A DNA stretch of 64,000 bases from Odiellus spinosus (Eukaryota > Arthropoda > Arachnida > Opiliones > Phalangiidae): positions 5,001 to 69,000 of the forward strand of contig CAWUCO010000183.1 in the NCBI GenBank assembly GCA_963920705.1. Reading direction: 5' to 3'. Position numbers and translations under genes: made by a program. Position 1 is the stretch's first letter; each line of letters opens with the position of its first letter. Below are positions 21,651-34,689 of the stretch, piece by piece. The notes beneath the pieces were generated by a model, which did not search any database, was not told where the DNA came from, and saw nothing but the letters and a program-made list of their open reading frames with translations.

Positions 21651-23351
21651 TGGATCTTTAAAGTAAGTTACAATATTCTAGCTTTTTTTATTTACTTTAT
21701 AATTTTATAAAATGCATTCCGCTAATAATTTTCGTTCTATTATGAAACAGCTACAGTGACCAATTAAATATTTAAAACAAAAGAGTTTCTATACTCGCTC
21801 GATTACCAAAGATTTAGAAAATTAAGAGATTAAATACGTAGAAAGACCTTGAAAGCGCCGCGAGGTTTCTATATACTTCGTAATGGTATTTAGATTGAAG
21901 AGGTAGTTTCCATTCGAAAACCATATTTTTTATACTTTATAGTCACATCCAAATTAACCAAATATCAGTAATATGTTAAATTGGATTCCCGGTTTACATA
22001 ATTATAGTAAGTAGTCAGTTTCAGTGATTTTCTCGAGTACGGGTCATGAAGTTTTGGTTATCTAAAGTAACTGTTCCACGTGAAAATTGTTTTTACTTTA
22101 GTGTTATATCTCTCGCGAAAGAAATAGTTACTTTTAGCGGGTGTTTTGATTTTCTATTATTTTACTACAAAGTTTACTAATTCTATTGAGCCTAAGCCAT
22201 TAAAACTTATATTAAAATTGTATGAAAAAATACAGATGTAATTTAAGGGAAACTTTAAAAGACGTAACGAGATATTATTGCACCTTAACCCTTTTCCATA
22301 AATATACAATGCCATTTCCCAATCAATTTTATACAAGCGAATCATTTAATTAAATTGTGATGCTTTATTACACCGTACCCAAAATATAGTTTTAATTTAT
22401 CTACAAGACTTTGGGAAAATTAAACTATTGTTAAAACTGTACTTACTTTGGAAAACGGGATTTGAGTTTGGTTAAAGTGTCTGCCAATCAAATATAATAA
22501 TTAAAAAAAACTATACTGGTAAGACCCTTCATTACGGACTAAAACTGTTTTAAATGGCATTTATAACGAAAAATTCATCAAAAAGAGTTTAACAAGATGG
22601 TCAAGTCCATAAGGCAAAACAACAACATGATGGAACTTTACGACTTCCAATCCCGTTTAAAGTTCATTACAAAGGTAAGGTATTGCAATTTAACTCTAAT
22701 TAACAGCCCTCATCCTCCCTCATAATTTTTTTTACTTTGTTTCCCATAATATAATCAGGCCCCGAACCCTTTAAATATAGTTTCAAATATTGGGATACCT
22801 TTCGGTGCTGCATTCTCTCTTTAAATATATCCAAAAGTTCAAAACGTCTCAATTGGAAGGTTCTGTACGAGAAGAATGTTTCTTACACCTTTGCCACGTT
22901 GGATTGCAGCCTACGATAATAGAGGAAATATAGCAAGACCGATACGACATGGAGTGACATTACTTCAGACATATCATAATTGTATTAGAGAGTTAACAAT
23001 TAAAAATAACCATTTCCAGTCTTAAGGGTGAATATCATTGCTTTTTCAACAGGCCACAATACACACCAATTGATCTTATGACATCACAAATTGTATACAA
23101 CAATGGAAAACCTTGAAAAATCACTCAAAATTGGGTAAAAGAGGTTTAAAATAGGTCTTTAACCACGGAGGTCACGTGTACAGAAGGCCCTACCAGAGGA
23201 CGATTCAGTGGTTATTTGTACGTGGGGATGAAAAGAACGAGATTGGTATCATTTGACCTTTGCTGACTCGCCTGATAGCCATTTGAAACCCTTTATTTCT
23301 ACCAATGAAGACGAGCGAAATTTTTTTTGTGTCACTGTCCCTTTAATGTTG
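21651..23351. other. Mostly unassigned; two short coding-like frames
   Basis: AT-rich. A 26-codon frame at 22597-22674 ends AAG followed by GTAAGG, a good splice donor. A 49-codon frame at 22876-23025 encodes RWIAAYDNRGNIARPIRHGV and similar. Neither is recognised, and no matching partner exons were found. Confidence 0.25.
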
Positions 23352-23645
23352 ATTATGGGCGGGTTAGGTAGGGTAATTTGTGGACTTTCCGGGTGGGGCC
23401 CATTAGGCTAATATGTTGAATGAAGGGTGGAAAGATGTTCCCCTCCTTGTTTATTTTGGGGGCGGGGCTATTATGCAAATTTGTTTACCTTGGAGGCGGG
23501 GCTTATTGGGCAAATTTGTTTATTTTATGAGCGTGACTTATGCAAATCTGTTGACGGATTCGTTGTTTTTTATTTTGGGGCGGGGCTTCTTATGCAAATT
23601 TGTTGATTTGATGACGTCATTGGTTGTTTTGGAGGGGGGTGGAAA
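23352..23645 (+). repeat. GC-box / octamer / CRE tandem array, copy 2
   Basis: Same unit type as 2531-2757. GGGCGGGGC cores are followed by TTATGCAAATTTGTT, with perfect octamers ATGCAAAT at 23473-23480, 23540-23547 and 23592-23599 and the palindrome ATGACGTCAT at 23611-23620. The BEL/Pao fossil begins about 15 bp downstream. Confidence 0.7.
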
Positions 23646-23659
23646 GATAAGTGTTTTCC

Positions 23660-25354
23660 CCTCTGTCAGCCACCGAACTCAATGAATCAAAGCTTTATTG
23701 GATACGAAAAATTCAACAACAGTCCTATCCTGAAGATTACAAAGATTTGAAAGATTATCGACTATTGGGAAAGACATCGAAACTACTTCAGTTCCAGCCA
23801 TTTCTGGAAAATAACGTCATTCGATTAGGAGGGCGCCTTCAGTTCACCAACATTGGCTAGGAAATTAAATATCCTTATATCATACCCGCCAAGCGTTGGC
23901 TTTCGGAAGTAATTGTCATCGACCACACCAAAGAGTAAAACATTGCGGTATGGAAACTATGTAAGCGCAGCTGCACCAAGAATTCTGGATACCACAGGGT
24001 CGTCAATTGGTCAAAATAGATAGATGCGGAAGATGCCGACGTTACAGATCGAAGCATGGAGTACAAATAATAGCACCATTGCCCATGGGCAGAGTCGTAG
24101 AATTATCACCATTATTAACTACGGGAATCGACTTCGCAGGCCAACTGTACATAAAGAATGGACACGAAAGTACAAAGGTCTATATAGCGCTCTATGCGTG
24201 TGGCGTAACACGAGCAGTATATTTGGAGTTGGTCACCGATAAATATATCTGATCATTTCGACGATACGTATCCAGAAGGGGTCTAGTTCCAAAAGTCTAT
24301 TCAGACAATGTAAAGACTTTAAAAAGAGCAGAAAAGGAACTCAAATCTCTCTATGGCTGTATTGAAGAAGACAAATTCCAGGAATATTTAGGCCAGCAAG
24401 GTATCCGCTGGAAGTACATTGTTGAGAGAGCTCCCTGGTGGGGAGGGTTTTGGGAGAGGATGGTGTGGTCAGTAAAGGAGTGTCTCAAGAACACGTTGGG
24501 TCGTTGTAGTCTGAACTATGAAGAGGTTATCACCAGTATCACGGAAATAGCTGTTCTCAACTCACGGCCACTAACGTATACCTTCTCGGACGAACCCTTG
24601 CCTTTATCCCCTTCCCACTTTCTTATAGGCAAACTTCTCACTAGCCTTCCGAGTCAGAAATATTCTAAGTATCCTTCAACGACCCAACGAGACCAATTAA
24701 CCAAGGACCTACGTTATAGACAGATGATTCTTGACTAGTTCTGGAATCGATGAAGTAAAAACTATCTTCTCGAGTTGAAAACTGCACATGCCAATAAACC
24801 AGTTCATGACGTCATCAAATTCAAGATAGACATTATAGACTTGTTAGCCGAGCCCAGAATACCCCGTCAAAGTTGGCGCATAGGCAGGATACACTAAGTT
24901 TTTCCCGGACGGGACGGTAGAGTCAGAACAGTTTAGTCAAGATACCAGAAGGAACGATAATACGGTGAGCAGTACAAATGTTGCATCGGTTCAAGGATTC
25001 TGAGTGATGAACAAAGTTTTTCGTGGGGAGAATGTCGAATCCTTGCTTAAAAAGAACATTTGAAACTTTGCTTAAAAATAACATGTGAAACCGGGTTTAA
25101 TCTGTTAAAAAACAATTGTAATCTTTACGAACTTAGACCTTAGTTAATTGTTTTATTGAAAATTTTCTGTATTAAAGAGCCCTGTTAATACTGATAAGGT
25201 TGAGTTAACTAGTAGTGCCAGTGGAGTAATGTTTGTTTTAAAAGAGAATAAATTCTATACGAACAGTTAGGAAAAACTGTAAACATTTACATGTAATTAA
25301 TAAACTAAGTTTTCGAGTGATTAGTTATTGAGCACAGTTACAGAAGTCGCGACA
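23660..25354 (+). mobile_element. BEL/Pao LTR retrotransposon fossil, integrase part and 3' LTR
   Basis: Plus-strand fossil of a BEL/Pao element. Visible parts are the integrase zinc-binding end (KLYWIRKIQQQSYP, NVIRLGGRLQ), the catalytic region (CGRCRRYRSKHG, GIDFAGQLYIKNG) and the C-terminal region (APWWGGFWERMVWSVK, VLNSRPLTYTF, LSPSHFLIGKLLTSLP). A likely 3' LTR lies at 25033-25354 (TGTCG to CGACA, after a purine run, with an AATAAA inside). No gag, protease, RT or 5' LTR was recognised to the left. It is broken, with several breaks, and looks old. Confidence 0.8.
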
Positions 25355-26070
25355 GTCAGGGGATTAGATAATGAATAGCCAATCGCAAGTCTCGCGTCAC
25401 CAAGAGCCAATTAGATAAAACTCTATCGAAATAAGATCGTAGATCTCCTAATGAAAACTAGGTGATAATATAGACAAAATTTTAAAACGACAAAATGGGA
25501 ATGATGATATTAATATTAGATTGGTACGACCACTGGAACTCCGTGGTCTTCTCGGTTTGCCGAATCTAACACTGACCTTAAAACATTTCCTGGTGGGTAA
25601 TGAATGTCAACTTGTTGACGAGCAGAGCCAAAGAACCATAGAACACTTGCAACGTTTGCACCTACCCCAAGGGGTCGTGCACCAGCTTTTGCAAGTGCAA
25701 TTATTACCAACAATCGGCTCCACTTGGGGTCCTTCCCCAAGCCGCCGTTGCACGTTTTAAAAATATGAGATATAGATACTGCGCTTGACGGCTTGCGTTA
25801 ATCTATAAAATATTTTGGCTCGAATATAGCTTTTAGTTAATCTACGTTTCATTATTTATAGAATATTTAAATATCGATAGGTTTCTGGAAGAGCTCTCCA
25901 TAAAATCGCGGAGAAATAATTGCATCTATTAGCGCTAACAAATGAATGCCTAATGAGAAGCCTTAACTGGCCGCGAATTTCGTCCAGAAAAGGGGGAGGG
26001 GGTTGCGGCGTACCGTGTCTAGTTGGTGGCCAACAGTGCGCGCCGTGTGACGTCGGTAGGAGACCGTTAA
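25355..26070. other. Unassigned stretch
   Basis: Overlapping frames on both strands (25516-25760 and 25856-26122) resemble nothing known and conflict with one another. Confidence 0.3.
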
Positions 26071-26250
26071 TTGGCCATTTCGACGGTAGGATAGGGCGTA
26101 GGCAACCATCTGTATCACACACGTAAACGGGGTTGCTGCATCGCCGTCTCTACGCGTGAGCTCATGCAATGTGGCGGCGATGTATCAAGCCAATTAACAT
26201 GTGTGATGCAGATGGTTGCCTACCCCCTTTTGTACCGTCTAAATGGTCAA
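26071..26250. repeat. Foldback (inverted repeat) with arms of about 80 bp
   Basis: The left arm runs TTGGCCATTTCGACGGTA, GTAGGCAACCATCTG, ATCACACA and CATCGCCG. The right arm, from about 26165, is its complement (GGCGATG, TGTGTGATGCAGATGG, TTGCCTAC, TACCGTCTAAATGGTCAA). Arms are imperfect; the centre is at about 26155-26164. It could be a MITE, but no terminal target duplication was identified. Confidence 0.65.
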
Positions 26251-26734
26251 CTCAACTCCCTTGAAAGCGCAGAAATAATTCTCAGAGTTTACTCCGAAAC
26301 GAAGGTTTTTTATAGATTTAGGAATAATACCTCAGGAGATTTACTCTATCAGTTAGTATGGAATTTCAACATCGACCTTTCATGTCATTAACGCTAAACC
26401 TTTTTTTCACTAAGTTTAGCTTTGGTAGTGCAAAGAGTTAAAAATTATCGTATTTAACAGCTTAAACGGTTTAGTCAAACGGATACTTTCAGGAATAGTA
26501 TAGAAAAACAAAGATTTTCATGAAGCCTTAAACTAAGAGGCGCAACTATCAGTGTTCCATTTTTCCCTTATACAGAACAACCAGTGAATATTTGTTTTAT
26601 TTGGGCAAGCTTATACCCATATTGGCTGCACATGCTTTTATAGTTAATATGCTTATTTGTATTATTATTTACGCATCTATAATTTCAAATGTTTCATTTC
26701 GTCATTAACACTAAAAAAATAAAAATAAATTATT
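26251..26734. other. Unassigned stretch
   Basis: Nothing beyond short accidental frames was seen. Confidence 0.3.
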
Positions 26735-26810
26735 TTGCGGGGAATCGAACCCGGGTCTCTGCAATCACCAGGCTAGTGCGTAGCCAACTTTCTCAATGAT
26801 TGAATAAGCT
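26735..26810 (-). repeat. tRNA-like 3' half (SINE relic)
   Basis: On the minus strand GACCCGGGTTCGATTCCCCG forms a perfect T-arm and B box, preceded by GCACTAGCCTGGTGATTGC, which resembles an anticodon arm. The 5' part does not pair with the 3' end as an acceptor stem. A tRNA-derived SINE or pseudo-tRNA is the better call than a working gene. Confidence 0.55.
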
Positions 26811-29800
26811 TAACTAATATTTTAGCTTCATGACCAAAAAATGGTATGGATAATCGCAGACCCAACTACGAGTGTCCAAACTTTAACCATCGATGCTGGT
26901 CAATCCGTTGGAGCTAGGGAAAAGTGTCCATGGACAATTTTGCTCCTTTAACTAAGCTTAGCAATATATCTCAATTTAAAGGAAATACGTAGAAAGCCAA
27001 AACACATAGAAAGTGTGCCATCTCCTTTTGAGCGTCTGCTCGATATAAATGAGAAAGAGTCTATAATGAGACACTAGAACACTTTATGTATGGCTCGAGC
27101 TTGTTTCCCGTGTCACTAATCCATTTATTGGAGTGTTTTGCCAACTCGCCATAAAATTTACAATCTGCAGTTCCGTATACCCCCTTGGCCCTTCCCGAAA
27201 TGATCGGCCCCTGCGTCCCTCTTATTTAGGAGTTGATGTTACCATGTGCGGTACGATAAACAGAAATTATTCGACCTATGAAATGTCACCTTCTCCATCA
27301 GATGCACACCAATAGCCGCGTTCACACTAGAGACTTTGAGCATTTTCTTACCGTTTTAGAAAGGTCAAATAGAAAGGTCATTTTTAAAGATCAATTCTTA
27401 AAATATATATTAATTTTCGTTTCGAATCAGTTACTCATCAGTTGCAAACATATAAACGCAAATTGTAGAATTTAGTCATTAACTTAAAACTACAATCAAT
27501 TGCGTGTTGCGTAACATTTATACCACGCGGGAGCCGTTGGGTTCATTTGATTGGTTCGATTTTATACCTCACTCGCTTGCAAACTTAACCAAATTAATTT
27601 AAACACCAAATCTTGCAATTTCACGCGCTCAATCAAATCTACGTAACGGACACATGAAAACCAGGCTTTAATAACTTTTTAAGTATATTTTATCGATTTT
27701 GAACAATTTTAAATTAGAACAATGAACAATTAACAAGTAAAAACCATAAATGAAAAAGTTTCTCAACAGAATAGCTAATAAAATATTCTGTTTATGGACG
27801 AGATTTTAAAAATGAATTTAAATTAACAATTTTTTTCCAGGAATAGAGAATGACCAATAAAGTAGTCATCTTTTAAAACGCCCGCCTCATCCCCATCAAC
27901 TATTATAAGGTTTATGTTCAATTCTCTGGTTTGGCGTTAAACATATTGTTCGATATTAAAGAAAAATAATTAATGAGATATACTTAATAGGGTGTAAATC
28001 TCAAACTTAATTCACCACGGGGAAATGAATTGAACATAAAATATATTGCTCATTGATATAATTTAAAAGCTTTTGAAAAAAACTATAGCGATTTCATGAC
28101 GAGTTAACACTGGCAGCTAGCACTTATACCAATCTTATAGCGCCCTTTATGTCTAAGTTAACAAGTAATAGATAGAATTGGTAGCCCAACTTCGCGGGTG
28201 CTGCCAAATGAAGGTGAAATTGATTATAATATTATGAAATAAACTGCCTATAGTGCTAATTCGTATTTAATACGTATCTATCACGTCTATTAAGATTATT
28301 CCGTGTATAAAGAAAGTTGGGAACAGACGCGAATTCCAGAAATTTCTAGCTATAGTAGGAGCTTTAAGTTTGAAGTAGTCCTCTTTGCAAAATGTTGTGC
28401 ATTATCGTCTGTTTTCCACTGATCTTTATCGCTTACCTGAACGCTGATGGCTACCCTTCAATTAAAGATCCTACATTTTACAAACACATTGGAGAAGTTA
28501 AAAAATTAAGCCAGTCTCCAATATCGCAATTTTCGTAATGAACTCGGTAGAGAATTCACGTGCATTTACTTAAGGTAGAAATACGTCGAATATACGTAAA
28601 TGTACTGAAGACTATACTTGTTGTCAGTTATATCTAAGTTGGTAGGCTGAACAAGTTGTCAAAGTCAAATTATACTGAGTCAGTTAAGTAAAGTTAAGTT
28701 AATTTTTTATTCAAAGTTAGTTGTATACCCCAGGTTCTACGGTCGAGGGGGCTTGAGCCCACTCTGCCTTGCCCCTTCGCTTACGAGGGCTCCTAAACTA
28801 AATGCTCGCTAAGTATGAATTACTTTGACAACGACGAAACTGATGTTTCAAGTTTTAAACATTACGAAAATTGTGAGTTGGGGAATCGCCCCGAAGCAGT
28901 TTTTATCGACTTTTTAAATTATCTTTTAGAATGCTACGGATACCATACTTGCGCACCACGTAAACATATCCGCGACATGAATGGTGATACTGATAGAAAC
29001 AATGTACACTGACAGAAGTAGCCAAGGGGTGCAGACGATTTTTGTTGGTGGCTTATGTGAAGAAAACTACGATAAGATATCATTGCTTACCAAAGTTATA
29101 CGCGCGGAGATTCGTAAAAATTATAATATGTAAACTTTATTAGAGTTTTAATCGTGAAAGTAAGAAATTAATATTGCGCTGACCAGGAATCTGCACTCGA
29201 TCGGTATTGAGGCGGATAAGTTAGTCATATTGCATCATGGAACCAGAAATAGTTGAATATATATTCATCTATTTCTGATAGGGCTAAAGGGTCCGATATT
29301 TCGCGGGAAACGAACCAATCACGGGGCGTTATTGGAATGGCCAATGGAAAATCGTACGCCTTTTTTCGGACTTTATTGTTAAAGTTATACCTTGTATTAA
29401 TTGGTGGTGGGGTCTTCAATACTTCTATAGGATAATACTGAACGTTGCGAGCGTCCGGAAACGGGGGATTCGGTAGAACCCGCTGTTGTACAAAGAAAAT
29501 ATCAACTATGCATTGCATCCTAGCCCGGAATGATACCAAAGGAACTTGCGAGTGCCTCCATAAAGAGGCTAAACTTGAAACAGTCAAATAGAGTAAGAAC
29601 TCAATATCGAAAAATAATTCAAACTCTGGTTTGGAGACCCCGATCATTGGAGACTGAAAGGATTTATAAAACGTCACGAGGAACAAAATTATCCAAGGTG
29701 ATACTAAAAGCAATTGAAACCCCTAGCACCCAAGCATGCAGCGAGACTGAAGAAAAAGCATTGTTCAGCTCGGGTCTATTTAGTTTTTCCCCTCTAGCGT

Positions 29801-30689
29801 TTCAGGCACCCTAGCGCCACCTACGAAGATGAGGCCAAAAATTCTAACGAATATATCATCGCAAATCGTAGAGCATTGGAATAACTGAAAATCCTGTCCC
29901 CAACGCAAATCTTGTATTTAGATTAAAGATATTAAGGCTTGAAATTGCATCTTTGGATAAACCCTATCCATTTGTGATGTTTGTTGATATAATTTGCATT
30001 TTTATAAAATGAAAACAATATATAATATAATATCAGAAAAAACCTAGTTTTTTATCCTAATCCTAAATAATTCATCATCCAGTTTCGAACAATAGTTAGT
30101 TAATTTGAATCGTTCGGGAACATGATTAATAAAATGTTTTGATAGGTTAAGGGGGTTATTGGGCAACGCGCCCATCCTCCTATTTCTCAATTTTAAGAAT
30201 CTTTCTTCCAAGGTACGACATAATGATGCCAAGGACCTCAACTGAAAGGCCAGAGTCATTGGAGCATATGTGAAATAAATATTGTATTATGAATAAAATA
30301 TAGACCAAGAGTTTGATAGTAATGTTGCTACTTTTCTAAAGGACCGTTCGCTTAAACTAATTTTTTTCCTTCAATTTGTTGAGACAACTCGAATGGCCCC
30401 AAACTGTAGTCTCTACAATAGCCACGTGACCTTAGTGATGACGTAGTATTGTGGGGAATTTTAATTTTAAAAATTACGATAATGGATATAATTAAATCTG
30501 ACCAAAAACCTTACGGTTAAAAAACCCAAGCTCCTCTGCTTTTCCCAAAAACAAAAACCACCAGATTGCTTTTACCAAAAACGCTCTGCTTTTCTACAAA
30601 AACACTCAGCCCATAAAAGTATTGAAATCAAATTATGGGCAAGGTTTTTTTATTTAAAAGAAAATGACGTCATTTCCTTGAACAATTAA
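26811..30689. other. Nearly 4 kb without a recognised gene; a few unassigned frames
   Basis: The longest frame is a minus-strand one at 29225-29713 (162 codons) with an N-terminal hydrophobic stretch (SPWIILFLVTFY) and a C-terminal part rich in aromatic and proline residues (DFPLAIPITPRDWF). Others are at 28815-29012 (+) and 30044-30259 (-). I recognise none of them. The frame at 29225-29713 could be a host or transposon gene fragment. A repeated word CGTTCACACT at about 27311 also occurs at 7290. Confidence 0.3.
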
Positions 30690-32286
30690 AGAAGATCGAA
30701 GCAGCGAAAGTTTATTGAAATTTTCAGAATTCAAACAAAAATATGATCATGAACGTTCACAGAAACTTTATATCTTGTCCAGATTTTTAAAACGGTTGCG
30801 CTGGACGAGGTATACTATTTTCTGTGAATGATATGAAATTTATTTTGCATATCAAAACCGATAAGACTCATGAGAATAATAACAATAATAATTGGGAAGG
30901 CCCTTTTAGAGTTGTAGAAAAGGTGTCCCCTGTAGCCTATATGATAATGAGCTTAGAGACAGGAGCCTTGGCTGGTACGTGGCATATTTCGAAATTAAAG
31001 CTCTGTATGAATACGGTAGTTTTGGAGACTCAGGAACAAACAGTTGCTCAGGTGGATCCTTCCATACCAGTGGTGGAAACTCAGGAACTACCCGTAGCGA
31101 TGGTAGACCCATCTAGACAGTAGTTGGACACCCAGGGAACTCCCATAAACAATCAATTAGTTCCACCGATTCCATTGGAAAATGAGTTGAGAGTTGAGGA
31201 AGAAGAGATAGATTTAGATCCATCGCGTTATATGCTACGCAGTCGTGTGATTCGAGATACATACCATACCCAGGCTGGTGGAACGAGTGTAGTGGTTGAG
31301 TTTCCGAGCGAGGAAGCGTTGGAGGACCGAGTTGGGCCACAGTTGGTGGATGAGAGGGGTATCAACCTAAGTATGCGACATAGTAACCCTCGACGTAGAG
31401 TTAGATTTATGGATGAAGTTTTGGTGATTCCCGAACTCCCTCAGGATAGTCAGTCTCGCGAGGAACCTAGTTGTATGGAGGTCAAGGAGCTGGACAACAC
31501 TAGGATATCGCATGATTTGCAGTTGCCATTTTTCCATGGTTGGACTAGGGAAGTGGTGTTAAGGAAACAACCATCATCGCGTTTGGGAGATGTTTACTAT
31601 TATACCCCGGATAAGGTGAAAGAGAAATTAAGATCCTTGAGGCAAATAGAAGCATATTTGCACTCCTATCCTTTCGATTCTAAGGGTTTTGACTGTGGAT
31701 AATTTTTCAAAATCACCGAAACCCATTTCAAAACCTCCTTATGAGTTTGTTCGTCATGCCTGATAAGTAAATCTTTTTATCATGGAAGCCTTCGATAGGG
31801 AATATACGTAAAAGGAAATAGACACTTGAATACTCGTTTTCATATAATTTTAAAAAGTGAATTTTTTTCCGAGTATATTTGTGAATTTTAGGAAAACTCC
31901 CTTGGTATTTTATATAATTTGTGCTTTCTGTAGATGAGGTTCTCTTTTTTTGTTATGTAGGGGGAGAGTGTAACGGGGATGGTAAAGGTATCCCTAGGCA
32001 TGGGGATAAGGGCTTATTTCCAGCGTTGGTTGCTGCATCTACCCCTGGAGTTCTACCCTAAGGGCCTGCATCTACCCTGGCTGCTCGACCCTGTGAGACC
32101 ATGTGACAGCCTAGGATAAAAAGAAGACCTCAGGCAAGCCTCGGGGCAGATTCCAAGTCGACGCCCAGGATACCAGTTCTATAATAATGCTTAGTCCTGT
32201 ACTTGAAGTTCCTGTCTATAATTAAATTGCCTTTTTAAACTAGTTAACTGTCTGATTATTAGTAAATAGTTAAGCGTACAGTTACA
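30690..32286 (+). mobile_element. Ty3/Gypsy-like LTR fossil, integrase C-terminus to 3' LTR
   Basis: The 3' part of a plus-strand Gypsy-type element. Visible parts are the end of integrase with the GPF/Y-like module (NWEGPFRVVEKVSPVAYMI, WHISKLKLC), then a further 3' coding stretch of about 190 codons (31124-31702) with acidic and Arg-rich segments (DPSRYMLRSRV), then a purine run and the LTR at 31969-32286. The left limit is uncertain. The element is 5'-truncated in this window and broken. Age cannot be judged because only one LTR is seen. Confidence 0.75.
31969..32286 (+). repeat. 3' LTR of the Gypsy-like fossil
   Basis: Begins TGTAACGGGG directly after the purine run GGGGGAGAG and ends CAGTTACA, so the ends are short inverted repeats (TGTAAC / GTTACA). 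Length 318 bp. Confidence 0.7.
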
Positions 32287-32324
32287 GGGGATTCCAAAAG
32301 TACCCATAACAGTTTTTAGTTTAG

Positions 32325-32376
32325 ATAATTAACTAAGTTTAAACCAACAGCAATTAACTAAGTTTAAACCAACAGC
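32325..32376 (+). repeat. 25-bp perfect tandem duplication
   Basis: AATTAACTAAGTTTAAACC plus AACAGC occurs twice in direct succession. Confidence 0.8.
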
Positions 32377-32377
32377 A

Positions 32378-32464
32378 AGATGATCCCTTGTTCGAAGATT
32401 ACGAAAAGAAGAAGATTCGATACGTCGATAAAAAATACGATAATGAATGTGTAACGCTCCTAGC
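32378..32464 (+). pseudogene. Candidate host exon, left part, split by the LTR element
   Basis: An open frame on the plus strand starting GATGATCCCTTGTTCGAAG (DDPLFEDYEKKKIRYV), after a plausible acceptor (CAACAG). It ends at the 5-bp word CTAGC that flanks the LTR element. The sequence beyond the other end (48166-48351) stays open in the matching frame, so the LTR element seems to have landed in a coding exon. The product is unidentified; see 48540-48731 for a possible clue. Confidence 0.4.
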
Positions 32465-32659
32465 TGTTATAGTACTGGAAAGTAACTAGACAACTAGATT
32501 TCGAAGCTATGTTTTTATTGTCTCGGTCAACTTCCTTCTGCCCATCAAATTTATTGTTACACTCTTTATATATAATGTTATTAGGTCAGTTGTTTTTTTA
32601 TCAAGATAAATTACATATATTTAGTTATCTTAGATTATATATCTTGACCTACTGCAACA
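32465..32659 (-). repeat. 3' LTR of the nested Gypsy fossil (low-coordinate end)
   Basis: 195 bp, TG...CA. It matches 48000-48160 along its length except for a block of about 35-40 bp near its start. The target duplication CTAGC is at 32460-32464. Confidence 0.9.
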
Positions 32660-34689
32660 ACTCCCCTTTTTTAATGTTTAACTAAATCTCGCTTGACAGA
32701 ATGCCGGTGTTTGTATAATTCGTCCTCTTCTTGTTGTTTCTATGTGGCTGTGCTCCATAATCTGTCCTTGTTGGTGCAAGGTTCTTTGTTCTTCACAGGT
32801 TGATGGGATTTTAGTATATCTGCATATGTCGGCGTTCTTGTGCTTCTTGTTTGTTTGGTGTTGTCTGCTTTTGTCGCTTCCCTGCGTTCCGAGTTCATGC
32901 GTGCAGGTTGATTGTCTTCAGTGTCTTGTATATTGTCTGGATTTCGTAGCTGTTTCGTGGAGCACAAGCGGGTTTTGGCCCGTGGTTCGCTAGTCGTTCG
33001 GTCCCGTTTGCTCCATCTTGGGTTGACTAGTTAATTTTTGGTGTGACTGATTTCTCTATTCATCGTGCTGTTCCTTGTCTCATCTCGTCTCAGGTGGGTT
33101 CTTGTTCTTCGCAGGAGCTTGCCCTCTTGAGTTCGAATTATGTAGGAGTCTCTCTGTTTGTCCGTTCTTTCAATGCTTGCGTGAGACCATTTACGTGGCC
33201 CAGTTTGGTAATATATTTTGTCGCCTGGAACTAAAGGGGGCAACTGTCTTTTGGGCCGTTTGTTTGCTTGCTTCATCATTTGTCTCCGGCGATGTTCAAG
33301 AACCTCTTTAATTTTGTGTGTTGGATAGTGCGGTACGAGAGTTTTATTGCTGGTTGTTAATGTCGTTCGCAATCTTCGCCCCATAAGATAAGTATTTCCG
33401 CTGGTGAAGGCATATCCACTTTCGGTGTCGTATTATGCTCCAGTAAGATGCGATGATTGTCTTTTCAAAGAGGTTTTTTACTGTTTGTATGGATCGTTCG
33501 GCTAGACGATTCGTCTGAGGATGGTATGGGCTACACGTTACGTGTTCTATGTCCCGCCATGCAGGATTTGAAAGCCATAGAGTTAAAGGTTGGTCCATTA
33601 TCGCTAATAATTTTCTGCGGGATTCCGTGTCTAGCTATATGTGGTTCTATGGTGGCTATGACACACTAAGCGTTCGTTGCTGACAGTTCTTGGGCTTCGA
33701 TAAACTTTGAGTAGTAATCGACTATCACGGTGAAATTCCGGCCGTGGCAGTGAAATAAATTCGTGCCCAACGTGTGCCACGGTCTTAGTGGTATCTTTAA
33801 GGGTTGTAGAGGTGTGGCTGTGTTGGCGCGGTCATGTTGTCGGCATATTTGATATGATTGTATGTGGTACGTGATGTCCTTGTTCATATTTGACCAGTAG
33901 ACATGGATGCGTGCTTTAGCTAGGCATGCAGGGGTACCTTGTTGAACGGAGTGTATCTGAGTTATCACGTCTCGTTGTTGATTTTCAGGGATAATCATTC
34001 GGTCGCCTCTATACAGTAACCCATTATCCGCATGGATCTACTCTTGAATTGGCCAAAATTCTAAAACTTTCTTGTTTTGTATACTCTTTCTTGCCTTTGG
34101 CCATCCTTTCTTACAGTACTTCGCTACATCTTGTAGTGTTTTATCCAATGCCGTTTCGGTTTGATTTTGAGCTCTTTATCTTCAGACATCGTTGTTAGGT
34201 TGTATACGGTGGCACTGGGATCCTCTAAGTAGCTTGTGTGTACATCCGGGTGTGGTGCTCGTAAGAGTGTGTCTGCAACGTACAATTGAGTGCCTGGTAC
34301 AAATGTTAAGATGGGATCGTATCGAGCTAGCCGGAGCGTTAATCTTTGTAATCTGGGTGACATCAAGTTTAAGGGATTCTTCACGGTTGCCAGTAACGGG
34401 CGATGGTCCGTTTGTATTGTGACTGGAACTGCAGCTATATAGAAGTGAAACCTTTCGCATGCATATAGAATTGACATCAGTTCTTTTTCTATCTGTGTAT
34501 ATCGAATTTGCGTCTGGTTAATGGTCATTGACGCATACTCCACTGGGTGGCCGTTTTGGAGTAAAACGGCACCGATTCCGTGCTGGCTCGCGTCTACCGA
34601 TAGCACACTCGGGAGCTTGTGATTGAAGAATTGCTGTACAGGTGCTGAAATCAGGGCGTTCTTGATGTCTTCGCATGATGACGTATGTG

